Source of the DNA: Rhodospira trueperi
GTDB taxonomy: Bacteria > Pseudomonadota > Alphaproteobacteria > Rhodospirillales > Rhodospirillaceae
Assembly (NCBI RefSeq): GCF_900101965.1
Contig: NZ_FNAP01000005.1
Coordinates: 203,683 to 267,682 of the forward strand
Direction: 5' to 3'
Length of the DNA: 64,000 bases
Positions 16,674 through 24,151 of this stretch are shown piece by piece. The position numbers and the translations under genes were made by a program. Each line of letters starts with the position of its first letter. Position 1 is the first letter of the stretch. The notes under the pieces are model-generated. The model searched no databases, was not told the DNA's origin, and worked only from the letters and a program-made list of their open reading frames with translations.

Positions 16674-17495
16674 TCACGCTTCCAACCGTGCCTTGATCGC
16701 GAGCAGGTCGCGCCACGCCAGCCGCTTGGCTTCCGGGGTCCTCAGAAGGTAGGCGGGATGGAAGGTCGGCATGGCGGCGATCTCGTGTTGGCCGCCGGCC
16801 GGTTGATGGGCGCGCCATTGGCCGCGCAGCCGGGTGATGCCCTCCGTGGCGCCGAGCAGGGTCGAGGCCGCCAGCCCACCCACCAACAGCAGCACCTTGG
16901 GGGCGATCAACGCCACATGGCGTTCGATGAACGGCACGCAGACGGCCACCTCGGCCGGGGTCGGCTTGCGGTTGCCGGGGGGGCGCCACGGAACCACGTT
17001 GGTGATGTAGGCGGTCGAACGGTCGAAGCCGATGGAGGCCAGCATGTCGTCGAGCAGCCGTCCGGACACGCCGCAGAACGGCCGTCCCTGTCGGTCCTCG
17101 TCGGCGCCCGGCGCCTCGCCGACGACCATCAAGGCAGCGTCGGCGGCACCCTCGCCGAAAACGGTGTTGGTCGCCGTGACCTTCAAGGGGCAGCCGTCGA
17201 ACCCTTCCAGGACCTGACGCAGTTGGTCGAGCGAATGCGCCCGCGCGGCCGCCGCCGCCGCGCCCTCAGTGGCGGCGGAAGGGGGCGCGGCTGTGGGAGC
17301 CGGTGGCGACGGCGCGGCGCGTGCCGTGGGCGAGGGAGCCGCTCGGGGTCGGGCCTGTTCTGCCCGGCGCGCCTGACGGGCGGCGTCGGCGGCGAAGCGG
17401 TCAACGGGCGTCTCCCCGACGCACTCGTCCGCGCCAACGCCATCGTACCAGCGCAACAGGGCGATGTCGTCGAGGGCCTCGGCGAACACGGTCAT
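16674..17495 (-). CDS. Uracil-DNA glycosylase, family 4-like, lacking two Fe-S cysteines
   Basis: DNA repair enzyme of 273 residues that would remove uracil from DNA. The catalytic segment GEAPGADEDRQGRPFCGVSG, the NVVPWRPPGNRKPTPAE loop and the TFHPAYLLR motif place it in the family 4/5 UDG superfamily. An alanine/proline-rich linker (about residues 45-85) precedes the domain. Family 4 enzymes bind a 4Fe-4S cluster through four cysteines. Here the first pair is reduced to a single Cys (DGCPLK) and the usual Cys before RPPGNR is Trp, so the cluster is probably absent. It is transcribed just downstream of a GST gene (three-base gap). Confidence 0.88.
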   Translation of the reverse strand: MTVFAEALDDIALLRWYDGVGADECVGETPVDRFAADAARQARRAEQARPRAAPSPTARAAPSPPAPTAAPPSAATEGAAAAAARAHSLDQLRQVLEGFDGCPLKVTATNTVFGEGAADAALMVVGEAPGADEDRQGRPFCGVSGRLLDDMLASIGFDRSTAYITNVVPWRPPGNRKPTPAEVAVCVPFIERHVALIAPKVLLLVGGLAASTLLGATEGITRLRGQWRAHQPAGGQHEIAAMPTFHPAYLLRTPEAKRLAWRDLLAIKARLEA

Positions 17496-17498
17496 GGC

Positions 17499-18167
17499 CT
17501 AGAAATCCAGATCCGCGTAGTGCGGCACCGGGCGCAGACCGGGTTCCGAATCGGCCAACAGCGACCGGAAGCACGGGCGGCACTTCAACAGCATGTACCA
17601 TTCCTTGGCCGCCGGGTGTTCGTCCCACGGCACGTCGCCAGCGTAGTCCACCAGCGAGAGATGGGCGCCGGCGATCAGGTCGGCGAGCGTGAGACGATTG
17701 CCGGCGAGCCAACGGGTGGCCTCCGTCAGCCAGGCGATGTACTGGAGATGCATATGGATGTTCGCGCGGCCCGCCCGCAGCGACCGCGAGTCCGGCGTCC
17801 CATTGCCGAGCAGGCGCAGCGCCAGTTTCTGCCCCGCAAGTGGATCGGTCACCTCCTGACCGAAGCGCCCGTCGAACCAAGCCACCAGTCGGCGCACTTC
17901 GGCCCGCGCCACCGGGTCGGCGCCCAGCAGCGGCGGGTCCGGATACGCCTCGTCCAGGTATTCGGCCACGGCGAGCGTTCCGGCGAGGGTGGCGCCGTCC
18001 TCCTCCACCAGGACCGGCACCTCGCCGGCCGGGTTCAGAGCCAGGAACGAGTCGTCGCGGATCCACGGCGTCACGACGCGGAGATCGGCCTCCAGCCCCT
18101 TCTCGCCCAGGACCAGACGGGCCAGCCGCGCCCCCGGATACAGCCAATGATGATATAGTGTGCGCAT
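17499..18167 (-). CDS. Glutathione S-transferase family protein
   Basis: Cytoplasmic protein of 222 residues. The N-terminal thioredoxin-like domain has LYHHWLYPGARLARLVLGEKGL, NPAGEVPVLVEEDGATLAGTLAVAEYLDE (the cis-proline VPV and the following glutathione-binding segment). The C-terminal helical domain includes LTLADLIAGAHLSLVDYAG, the conserved N-capping region. Substrate is unknown. It is followed after three bases by the uracil-DNA glycosylase and probably shares its transcript. The start at 18167 lies in a 206-base divergent region facing the Bcr/CflA exporter. Confidence 0.85.
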   Translation of the reverse strand: MRTLYHHWLYPGARLARLVLGEKGLEADLRVVTPWIRDDSFLALNPAGEVPVLVEEDGATLAGTLAVAEYLDEAYPDPPLLGADPVARAEVRRLVAWFDGRFGQEVTDPLAGQKLALRLLGNGTPDSRSLRAGRANIHMHLQYIAWLTEATRWLAGNRLTLADLIAGAHLSLVDYAGDVPWDEHPAAKEWYMLLKCRPCFRSLLADSEPGLRPVPHYADLDF

Positions 18168-18373
18168 GCGCCCGAGTGTAAGGAGACAGGCCCCACGAGG
18201 CCATGGGAAAGTCGCGGGGACGCGGTCGCGCCGTTCGGCGCTTCGTGAAACGCCGGTGGTGAATCTGATGTCGCTGTGCCAGCATCTGTTTGCGGCTCGT
18301 GATCCGACGGTGTCAAGCGGAGCGAGCGGGATCGACAGGGCGGCGGGCAGAGGAAGTCTCGGACGGTGACAGA

Positions 18374-19633
18374 ATGAGTCGAGACCAGGGCTTCCGTTCC
18401 ATGAACGACCCCGTCGGAGGTGGCCGCACCACAGGATTTCCCGATCCCCGCTCCCGCTCCGTTGCCGTGCTGTTGACGGCAGTGGTGGCGTTCGGGCCGG
18501 TCTCCACGGACCTGTATCTGCCGTCGCTGCCGGCGATGGTGGAGGCCTTCGGCACCACGGTAAGCCGTGCGCAGCTCACCCTGTCCATGTTCATGGCCGG
18601 GTTCGCCATCGGCATGCTGATCTACGGTCCCCTGGCCGACCGCTTCGGGCGTCGGCCGGTACTGATCGGCGGGGTGTCGGTGTACGTGCTGGCCTCGCTC
18701 GCCTGCCTGATGGCCGAGAGCATCGACGGTCTGATCGCGGCCCGGTTTTTCCAGGCGCTGGGCGCCTGCTGCGGCCCGGTGATCGGCCGCGCGGTGGTGC
18801 GCGACATTTACGACCGCAAGGAGTCGGCGCGCATGCTGTCGGCCATGGCCTCGGCGATGGCCCTGGCCCCGGCCATCGCGCCGATCATCGGCGGCGGCCT
18901 GTTCACCCTGTTCGGGTGGCGGGCGAACTTCGTGCTGCTGGCGCTGTTCGGGGTCGGGGTCTTGGCGGCGGCGTGGCGACTGCTGGGCGAGACCAGCCGG
19001 CACAAGGACCCCGGCGCGACGCAGCCCGGACGCGTTCTGGTGACCTTCGCCATGTTGCTGCGCAGCCGGGTGTTTCTGGGATATACCCTTGTCGTCGCCT
19101 TCGGGTTCGCTGGCCTGTTCTCGTTCATCAGCGGCTCGTCGTTCGTGCTCATCGACGTGCTGGGCTTGGCCCCGGCGCTGTTCGGGTTCGCCTTCATGGC
19201 GGTGATCGTCGGTTACATCCTGGGCGCCTTCAGCGGCGGACGGTTGAGCGGACGGATCGGCTTGGACCGCCTGATCATGGGCGGTTGCGTGCTGACGATG
19301 GTGGCCGGGGGCGCGGCGGCGGTGCTGGCGTGGGCCGGGGTGCAGTCGGTGGCGGCGCTGGTTCCCTTCATCAGCGTCTTTTTCTTCGGCACGGCCTGGA
19401 TCATCCCGCTGGGAACAGCCGGGGCCATGAGTCCGTTTCCGCATGTCGCCGGCGCGGCCAGTTCGCTGCTGGGGTTCATCCAGATGACCATCGGAGCGAC
19501 AGCGGGCTATCTGGTCGGGGCGCTCCACGACGGCTCGACCCGTACGCTGACCACCATCATGGCGCTGATGGGGGTCTGTGCGCTGGGGATGTCTGTTGCG
19601 CTTGTGCGCCGCGCGCCCGCGCGTGCCGCCTGA
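18374..19633 (+). CDS. Bcr/CflA-family multidrug exporter (MFS)
   Basis: Inner-membrane 12-helix transporter of 419 residues. It carries the DHA1 Bcr/CflA marks: STDLYLPSLPAM at the end of helix 1, the MFS motif A GPLADRFGRRPV after helix 2, and ALGACCGPVIGRAVVRD in helix 4-5. It likely exports drugs (bicyclomycin, chloramphenicol, sulfonamide type) or a metabolite. An alternative ATG at 18401 is preceded by CAGGG at suitable spacing, so the first nine residues are uncertain. Confidence 0.9.
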   Translation: MSRDQGFRSMNDPVGGGRTTGFPDPRSRSVAVLLTAVVAFGPVSTDLYLPSLPAMVEAFGTTVSRAQLTLSMFMAGFAIGMLIYGPLADRFGRRPVLIGGVSVYVLASLACLMAESIDGLIAARFFQALGACCGPVIGRAVVRDIYDRKESARMLSAMASAMALAPAIAPIIGGGLFTLFGWRANFVLLALFGVGVLAAAWRLLGETSRHKDPGATQPGRVLVTFAMLLRSRVFLGYTLVVAFGFAGLFSFISGSSFVLIDVLGLAPALFGFAFMAVIVGYILGAFSGGRLSGRIGLDRLIMGGCVLTMVAGGAAAVLAWAGVQSVAALVPFISVFFFGTAWIIPLGTAGAMSPFPHVAGAASSLLGFIQMTIGATAGYLVGALHDGSTRTLTTIMALMGVCALGMSVALVRRAPARAA

Positions 19634-19659
19634 CCGGAACACCCCGCGCCGGCCGGCGG

Positions 19660-20343
19660 TCAGGAGACTTCGGCGAACGCCCGAACCGGGAAGGCCGCGG
19701 CGTCGCGCACCTTGAGGGGGATGGCGTAGAACCGGAATCGGCGGCCGCGCAGCGCCTCTAGCCCGCGCAGGTTCTCCACGATGTGGATGCCGGCGCCGAG
19801 GAACCAAGTGTGCGCGGGCCGTTCGAGGTCCGCCGGGTTGTCGGCGTTCAGGGCATCGACGCCGAACAGGCGGGTGCCCGCATCCTTCAGGTAGGCCAGC
19901 GCGGCCCGGTCCACATAGGGATAGGAGAAGTAGGTCTCCTTGCCCCAGTGGCGGTCCCAGCCGAACTGGATCAGGACCGCCCTGTTTTTCAGGTCCGGGG
20001 CCGGCGGCAGGTCCGCCACGCTCAGCGGCCGATCGGGGGTCGCCCCCCGGCCGTCGATCACGATCCCGTCGAGGATCAGGGAGGACAGCGGCAGGCCGGC
20101 GATGTCGGTGGCGTCCGGATAGCGGTGGCGGGGCGCGTCCAGATAGGTGCCGATGGAGGTCTGGAAGCGGACCTCCGTGATCTCGAACGAGGCCTTGCCG
20201 CCGTAGTTCGGTGCCGATTCCGCGTGGGTCAGGAACGGCCGGACGGACGCCGTGAAAGCGCGCACGGTCCCGTCCGGCGCTTTCATGCGGAACCCCGGCA
20301 TGCCGTCCTCGAAGGTCTGGGTCAGGTCGATGATCTCGCCCAT
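19660..20343 (-). CDS. Cyclase-family metal-dependent hydrolase (kynurenine formamidase-like)
   Basis: Protein of 227 residues in the KynB-like cyclase family. It starts IIDLTQTFEDGMPGF, the typical opening, and has TSIGTYLDAPRHRYPDATDIAGLPL, in which the conserved His/Asp cluster binds metal; the canonical HxGTHxDxPxH is altered to QTSIGTYLDAPRHR, so the first His is replaced. The region GVDALNADNPAD and the final AIPLKVRD also fit. No kynurenine gene is nearby, so the substrate is unknown. The ATG at 20343 fits family length; the frame is open another 45 codons upstream, overlapping the next gene. Confidence 0.8.
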   Translation of the reverse strand: MGEIIDLTQTFEDGMPGFRMKAPDGTVRAFTASVRPFLTHAESAPNYGGKASFEITEVRFQTSIGTYLDAPRHRYPDATDIAGLPLSSLILDGIVIDGRGATPDRPLSVADLPPAPDLKNRAVLIQFGWDRHWGKETYFSYPYVDRAALAYLKDAGTRLFGVDALNADNPADLERPAHTWFLGAGIHIVENLRGLEALRGRRFRFYAIPLKVRDAAAFPVRAFAEVS

Positions 20344-20351
20344 GCTGGCCC

Positions 20352-20768
20352 TCACGTATCTTCGTCCGCCGTCGCCTCGATGGCTTCCATGTCCTCGTCC
20401 GAGAAGCCGAAATGATGCCCGATTTCGTGGATCAGCACATGGCGGATGACGTGGGTGAGATCCTCGCTGGTCTCGCACCAGTAATCGAGGATCGGGGAGC
20501 GGTACAGAAACACCCGGTCATGGTCCTGCACCACCTGGGCGAGGCTCTTCTCCGGCAGGGAGACGCCCTGGTACAGCCCGAGCAGGTCGTAAGGGCTCTC
20601 CAGGTCCATCTCGGCGCAGGTTTCCTCGTCCGGGAAGTCCTCGATATGGATCGGAACGCCCTCGACTGCCTGGCGCAGCGGCGCGGGCAGGCTGTCCAGC
20701 GCCTCGCGCGCCAGATCCTCCAGGTCGGTCAGGGTGGGGGGCGTGGTGAACCGGGGGGCGTCGCTCAT
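20352..20768 (-). CDS. Minimal MMP-like zinc metallopeptidase (DUF1025/TTHA0227 family)
   Basis: Small protein of 138 residues. The zincin motif HEIGHHFGFSDEDM near residues 114-127 (HExxHxxGxxD) is the family hallmark, preceded by TSEDLTHVIRHVLI. The N-terminal part has DLAREALDSLPAPLRQAVEGVPI and the DLLGLYQG loop, both usual for this group of one-domain metzincin-like proteins. The biological role is unknown. It lies eight bases upstream of the cyclase-family gene on the same strand. Confidence 0.88.
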   Translation of the reverse strand: MSDAPRFTTPPTLTDLEDLAREALDSLPAPLRQAVEGVPIHIEDFPDEETCAEMDLESPYDLLGLYQGVSLPEKSLAQVVQDHDRVFLYRSPILDYWCETSEDLTHVIRHVLIHEIGHHFGFSDEDMEAIEATADEDT

Positions 20769-20844
20769 GGGTCCGGGTGTCGGCAGGGGGTTGATCGGGT
20801 GCCGGAGACCTCCAACGTCCCGGATCTAGCATAAGGAGGCAGAC

Positions 20845-21138
20845 ATGTCCGCACCCCTGAACAACACCGCGCGCGCCGAGGCCCTGGCCGGGCTGTCCGG
20901 CTGGGCACCCGTGGAGGGCCGCGACGCCATCCACAGGACCTTCACCTTCGCCGACTTCAACGAGGCGTTCGGGTTCATGGCCCGGGCGGCCCTGGTGGCC
21001 GAAAAGGCCGACCACCATCCCGAATGGTCCAACGTCTACAAGACCGTCGCGGTCACCCTGTCGACCCATGACGCTGGCGGCGTGACCGAGAAGGACATCG
21101 CGCTCGCCAAGGCCATGGACGCCATCGCCGGGTCGTGA
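20845..21138 (+). CDS. phhB: Pterin-4a-carbinolamine dehydratase
   Basis: Protein of 97 residues. It would dehydrate 4a-hydroxytetrahydrobiopterin after aromatic amino acid hydroxylation. The active-site motif is [27 protein letters not shown] (residues about 55-80), where the two histidines, the Pro and the later His are the PCD/DCoH signature. AAGGAGG lies ten bases before the start. No phenylalanine hydroxylase is in view, and PCD-like proteins are also linked to molybdopterin metabolism in some bacteria; the moa/moe genes are 17 kb away. Confidence 0.92.
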   Translation: MSAPLNNTARAEALAGLSGWAPVEGRDAIHRTFTFADFNEAFGFMARAALVAEKADHHPEWSNVYKTVAVTLSTHDAGGVTEKDIALAKAMDAIAGS

Positions 21139-21148
21139 CGCGCGGGGC

Positions 21149-21766
21149 TCAGCGTGCCGCCAGCAGGCGCACCCCGAACAAGACGAACAGGGTGCCCGCC
21201 AGCGTCTCGATTGCGCGTTGGGCGCGCCGGTAGGCGCGGCGGGGGCCGTCGTGTCCCAGCGTCCAGGCGACCGCGCCATACCACAGGGCGGACAGGCCGA
21301 CCATGAGGGCGACGATGGCCAGCCCAAGCCCGATTCCCGGGTCCGGGGGCAGGACGGCGGCCATCAGGCTGGCCACGAAGAGGGCGCTCTTGGGGTTGGT
21401 GACCACCGTCAGGAAGCCGCGCGCGACGGCGCGGTGGGCCGGTCCGGGGGCCGATGCCGTCTTGGGCGCAGAGCCGGCCGGGGGGCGCGCCGCCCACAGC
21501 AGGCGCAGGCCGAGCCAGATGAGGTACGCCCCTCCGACGGTCTTGAGGACCAGATAGGTCCAGGGCACTGCGGTGAACATCACGCCCAGGCCGAGCACGC
21601 CGACGCCGCCCCAGATCGCGGTGCCGATCACGATGCCCAACACGCTCCAGGCCGCCGCGCGACGCGAGGCCGTCAGCGCCGCGTGGGTCACGACCACGAA
21701 GTTGGGCCCGGGCGTGACGACGGCAAGGCCCCAGAGCAGCGCGACGGACAACAGCGTGGAGAGCAT
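21149..21766 (-). CDS. LysE/RhtB-family exporter
   Basis: Inner-membrane amino acid or metabolite exporter of 205 residues with about six helices. The TPGPNFVVVTHAAL motif after helix 1 and GFLTVVTNPKSALF in the middle are the LysE/RhtB signatures. The ATG at 21766 fits the family start (MLSTLLSVALLWGLAVVTPGPN); an upstream extension would overlap the tRNA region. It is convergent with phhB, with ten bases between. The exported substrate cannot be deduced. Confidence 0.9.
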   Translation of the reverse strand: MLSTLLSVALLWGLAVVTPGPNFVVVTHAALTASRRAAAWSVLGIVIGTAIWGGVGVLGLGVMFTAVPWTYLVLKTVGGAYLIWLGLRLLWAARPPAGSAPKTASAPGPAHRAVARGFLTVVTNPKSALFVASLMAAVLPPDPGIGLGLAIVALMVGLSALWYGAVAWTLGHDGPRRAYRRAQRAIETLAGTLFVLFGVRLLAAR

Positions 21767-21908
21767 GGCGCGGTTCCTGACGACGGCATGTCTTGCAGGG
21801 CCTTGCGCGGGCGTTCCGTGGCGGTACGACGGTTGGCCCTTGACGCGGCAGCGGACGTTCGACAAGTTTGCCAGCCTTCGGACGTCGCTGGCCAGCGGTA
21901 TGACCGGA

Positions 21909-21982
21909 TGGGGCGTAGCCAAGCGGTAAGGCAGCGGGTTTTGGTCCCGCGATCCCAGGTTCGAATCCTGGCGCCCCAGCCA
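21909..21982 (+). tRNA. tRNA-Gln (UUG)
   Basis: Full cloverleaf: the acceptor TGGGGCG pairs with CGCCCCA, the D arm contains TAGCCAAGCGGTAAGGCA, the anticodon stem GCGGG/CCCGC encloses TTTTGGT (anticodon TTG), and the T arm has GGTTCGAATCC. The CCA is encoded at 21980-21982. It stands at the downstream edge of the exopolysaccharide locus. Confidence 0.97.
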
Positions 21983-22174
21983 GTCAATCAGCGCCAGTCA
22001 ATCAGCGTCCCGGCCCACGTCGCCAAGGACATCCCTCGATCCCCACATCCGCCATCCAAGCAGGCGAGGGGATCACGAAACCCACGAAAACGAAACTGTG
22101 GCACTCGTCTTCCGAAGACGGCGGCCAAGGACTCTCTCACCCCGCCTTCGGCAAGCCCAGGGCGGTACACGGCG

Positions 22175-22822
22175 TCAGAAGAAGCGCCGATAGATCCATT
22201 TCGGAATCGGGTAGGGTCTGTCGTTGAGGATCACCCCGGCCAGCGGTCGTGGCAGGCTCTTCAGGGTTTCCGCGCCCTGCTCGATCACCGGGCGGCGGGT
22301 CTGGGCTGCCCGCACGACCATCACAAGAGTATCCAGCAGCGGCGCCAGAGTCTGAACAGCATCGCGATGCTGCAACACCGGCGGCAAATCGACCAGCACC
22401 AAGTCGAACTCGTGACGGGCGGCTTTCAGCACGTGGTCGATCCGGTTGACGGCATCGCCGGACAATCCAAGGTCCCCGGATTCGCCGACCCCCTGCCCGA
22501 AACTGAGCAGGAACTGCTGCGGTGAATCCGGAAGAGGAAGGTAGGTCGGCTCTCCGAGGTTCCTCTCGGTCGCGGCCATTTTCGCCGCTTTTCGGCCCAG
22601 GCGTTCGCCCCGCATCACGGACTGGGTGAGATCACGGTTGCTGGGGTTGGCGTCGACCAAGAGCACCCGCGACGCAGGGCGATAGTCGACGAAGGCCCGG
22701 GCCAGAGCGAGGGTGACCGTTGTTGTTCCCTCACGTGGTTGTGAGGCAACCACCCCCACCACCCCGTGGCCCTGATCGATATAGGTTTTTGTTAGAGTTC
22801 CAACGACTTCCGTTACGGCCAT
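22175..22822 (-). CDS. CpsD/BY-kinase-like ATPase with altered Walker A
   Basis: Cytoplasmic protein of 215 residues related to the CpsD/Wzc kinase domain that controls polysaccharide chain length. Walker A' VLLVDANPSNRDL (residues about 52-64) and Walker B LVLVDLPPVL are intact. The P-loop, normally GEGKT/S, reads PREGTTTV (residues about 29-36), so the catalytic lysine is missing. Tyrosines near the C-terminus (RPYPIPKWIYRRFF) are too few for a typical Tyr cluster. It overlaps the flippase gene by ten bases and is the last gene of the locus. It may be a non-catalytic regulator of the Wzz-like protein. Confidence 0.8.
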   Translation of the reverse strand: MAVTEVVGTLTKTYIDQGHGVVGVVASQPREGTTTVTLALARAFVDYRPASRVLLVDANPSNRDLTQSVMRGERLGRKAAKMAATERNLGEPTYLPLPDSPQQFLLSFGQGVGESGDLGLSGDAVNRIDHVLKAARHEFDLVLVDLPPVLQHRDAVQTLAPLLDTLVMVVRAAQTRRPVIEQGAETLKSLPRPLAGVILNDRPYPIPKWIYRRFF

Positions 22823-24150
22823 GTTGGTTGCCCTTCAATTGGGTCGGACGGATGCGCCCTCCGGCCTGAGGACTGCCGTATGAAAAAGGCAAACAGCACC
22901 GCGAGCCTGATTCCAACGGCAATGGTGAAGACCCAGGCCAGTCCCGGTGCGCTGAAGTCTTCGAGGACGAAGTACCCCAGGACCAGGATGGCGAGCTGGG
23001 CAATGCTGGACGCAGCCAGCGGCATATCCCGCCCGGTCAGGAAAAAGCCCGATTGGAGCACCATGAGCAGAAGCGTAAACGGCAGGCCGACGGCGAAAGC
23101 CCGCCCCAAGTGAGTGAGGGTCTCGGTCTGTTCCGCCGTGACCCGCCCGGCCAGGGCCAGGAGATCGGCGAGCACAGGGGCCAAAAGGAAGACGGCTACG
23201 CCGACCAGCAATCCCAGGGACGCAAAGACGGGCAGCGCCTTCACCAGAAAACCCCGGCCGTCGTCGCCGTCGTCGCGGACCCGGCGCGACAGAGTGGGTA
23301 GCAAGATGGTTCCAATGCCTCGTATGAGGAGGGCTGGCGCGCTACGCGCCATCCGGTCGGCAACATTGAACAGCGTCAAGCCGCCGGTCGGCAGCGTCGA
23401 TGCCAAGGCATTCAACAGCACCTGCTGGCCCCATTCCAGCGAGTGCATCACACCCTGTGTCCGAACGAGTTGCCGGAGATGGGCCGGAATTCCGCCGGGG
23501 TAGAATGGCCTTGGGCGGAGCAGACACGGGAACACGGCGCGGTCATTGAGCAGAATGACAAACAGCAGCCGCGCGACCGCACCGATGACCATCGCCCAGG
23601 CAATGGCTGTGACGGTTCTCCATTCCGGGATCGCGAGGGCCCCCAACGGCGCCAATTTCCATAGAAGTTGGGCGAACTCAAAGCCGTAGAACCTATGGCG
23701 AGCGTACAGTACACCCGTCAGCAGGCCGGTGAACAGAGTCAACGGGAAGATCGGCGCCAATTGCGCCAGCAGGCCGGCGGCGGCCTCGGCTGTCGTCGCG
23801 GACAGGCCGGGTGCGCAAACCGCCACCAGGAGGTGGGGGGTCAGCCCGGCCAGCCCGGCCAGCAAGCCGCCGAGCAGCAGCAACCAGAAACTCATGAAAC
23901 GCAGGTAACTCGTGCGATGGGCGGCTTCGCTCTCATCACCCGACACCAGATAGGGCACGGTCACCTGAGCGACGATAAAGACCATGATCTGCCACACGCC
24001 AACCGGGAGGAGCATGGCGGCGAACAGGGCGTCGGTGCCGGCGTCGGCCCCCAGCAGAATGGCGATCAGCAGGGTGGTGGCGAGGCCGGACAAAGATTCG
24101 ATCACCTTCAGCCCGCCGATGACGAGCCCCTTCCGGATCAGCGCGAACAC
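22813..24150 (-). CDS. MurJ/MOP-family oligosaccharide-lipid flippase
   Basis: Inner-membrane protein of 445 residues with about 12-14 helices. LLGADAGTDALFAAMLLPVGVW near the N-terminus and the repeated pattern of paired helices are typical of the MviN/MurJ branch of the MOP superfamily. Position in a polysaccharide locus implies that it flips a lipid-linked repeat unit across the inner membrane rather than lipid II. The start is GTG, one base after the stop of the upstream gene. GGLTLFNVADRMARSAPALLIRGIGTILLPTLSR near the middle is another family-like stretch. Confidence 0.85.
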   Translation of the reverse strand: MFALIRKGLVIGGLKVIESLSGLATTLLIAILLGADAGTDALFAAMLLPVGVWQIMVFIVAQVTVPYLVSGDESEAAHRTSYLRFMSFWLLLLGGLLAGLAGLTPHLLVAVCAPGLSATTAEAAAGLLAQLAPIFPLTLFTGLLTGVLYARHRFYGFEFAQLLWKLAPLGALAIPEWRTVTAIAWAMVIGAVARLLFVILLNDRAVFPCLLRPRPFYPGGIPAHLRQLVRTQGVMHSLEWGQQVLLNALASTLPTGGLTLFNVADRMARSAPALLIRGIGTILLPTLSRRVRDDGDDGRGFLVKALPVFASLGLLVGVAVFLLAPVLADLLALAGRVTAEQTETLTHLGRAFAVGLPFTLLLMVLQSGFFLTGRDMPLAASSIAQLAILVLGYFVLEDFSAPGLAWVFTIAVGIRLAVLFAFFIRQSSGRRAHPSDPIEGQPTWP

Positions 24151-24151
24151 C

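Noticed and set aside
18071..19807. Minus-strand frame of 578 codons opposite the Bcr/CflA gene
   Set aside because: Antisense of a well-supported transporter, with no start signal and low-complexity translation.
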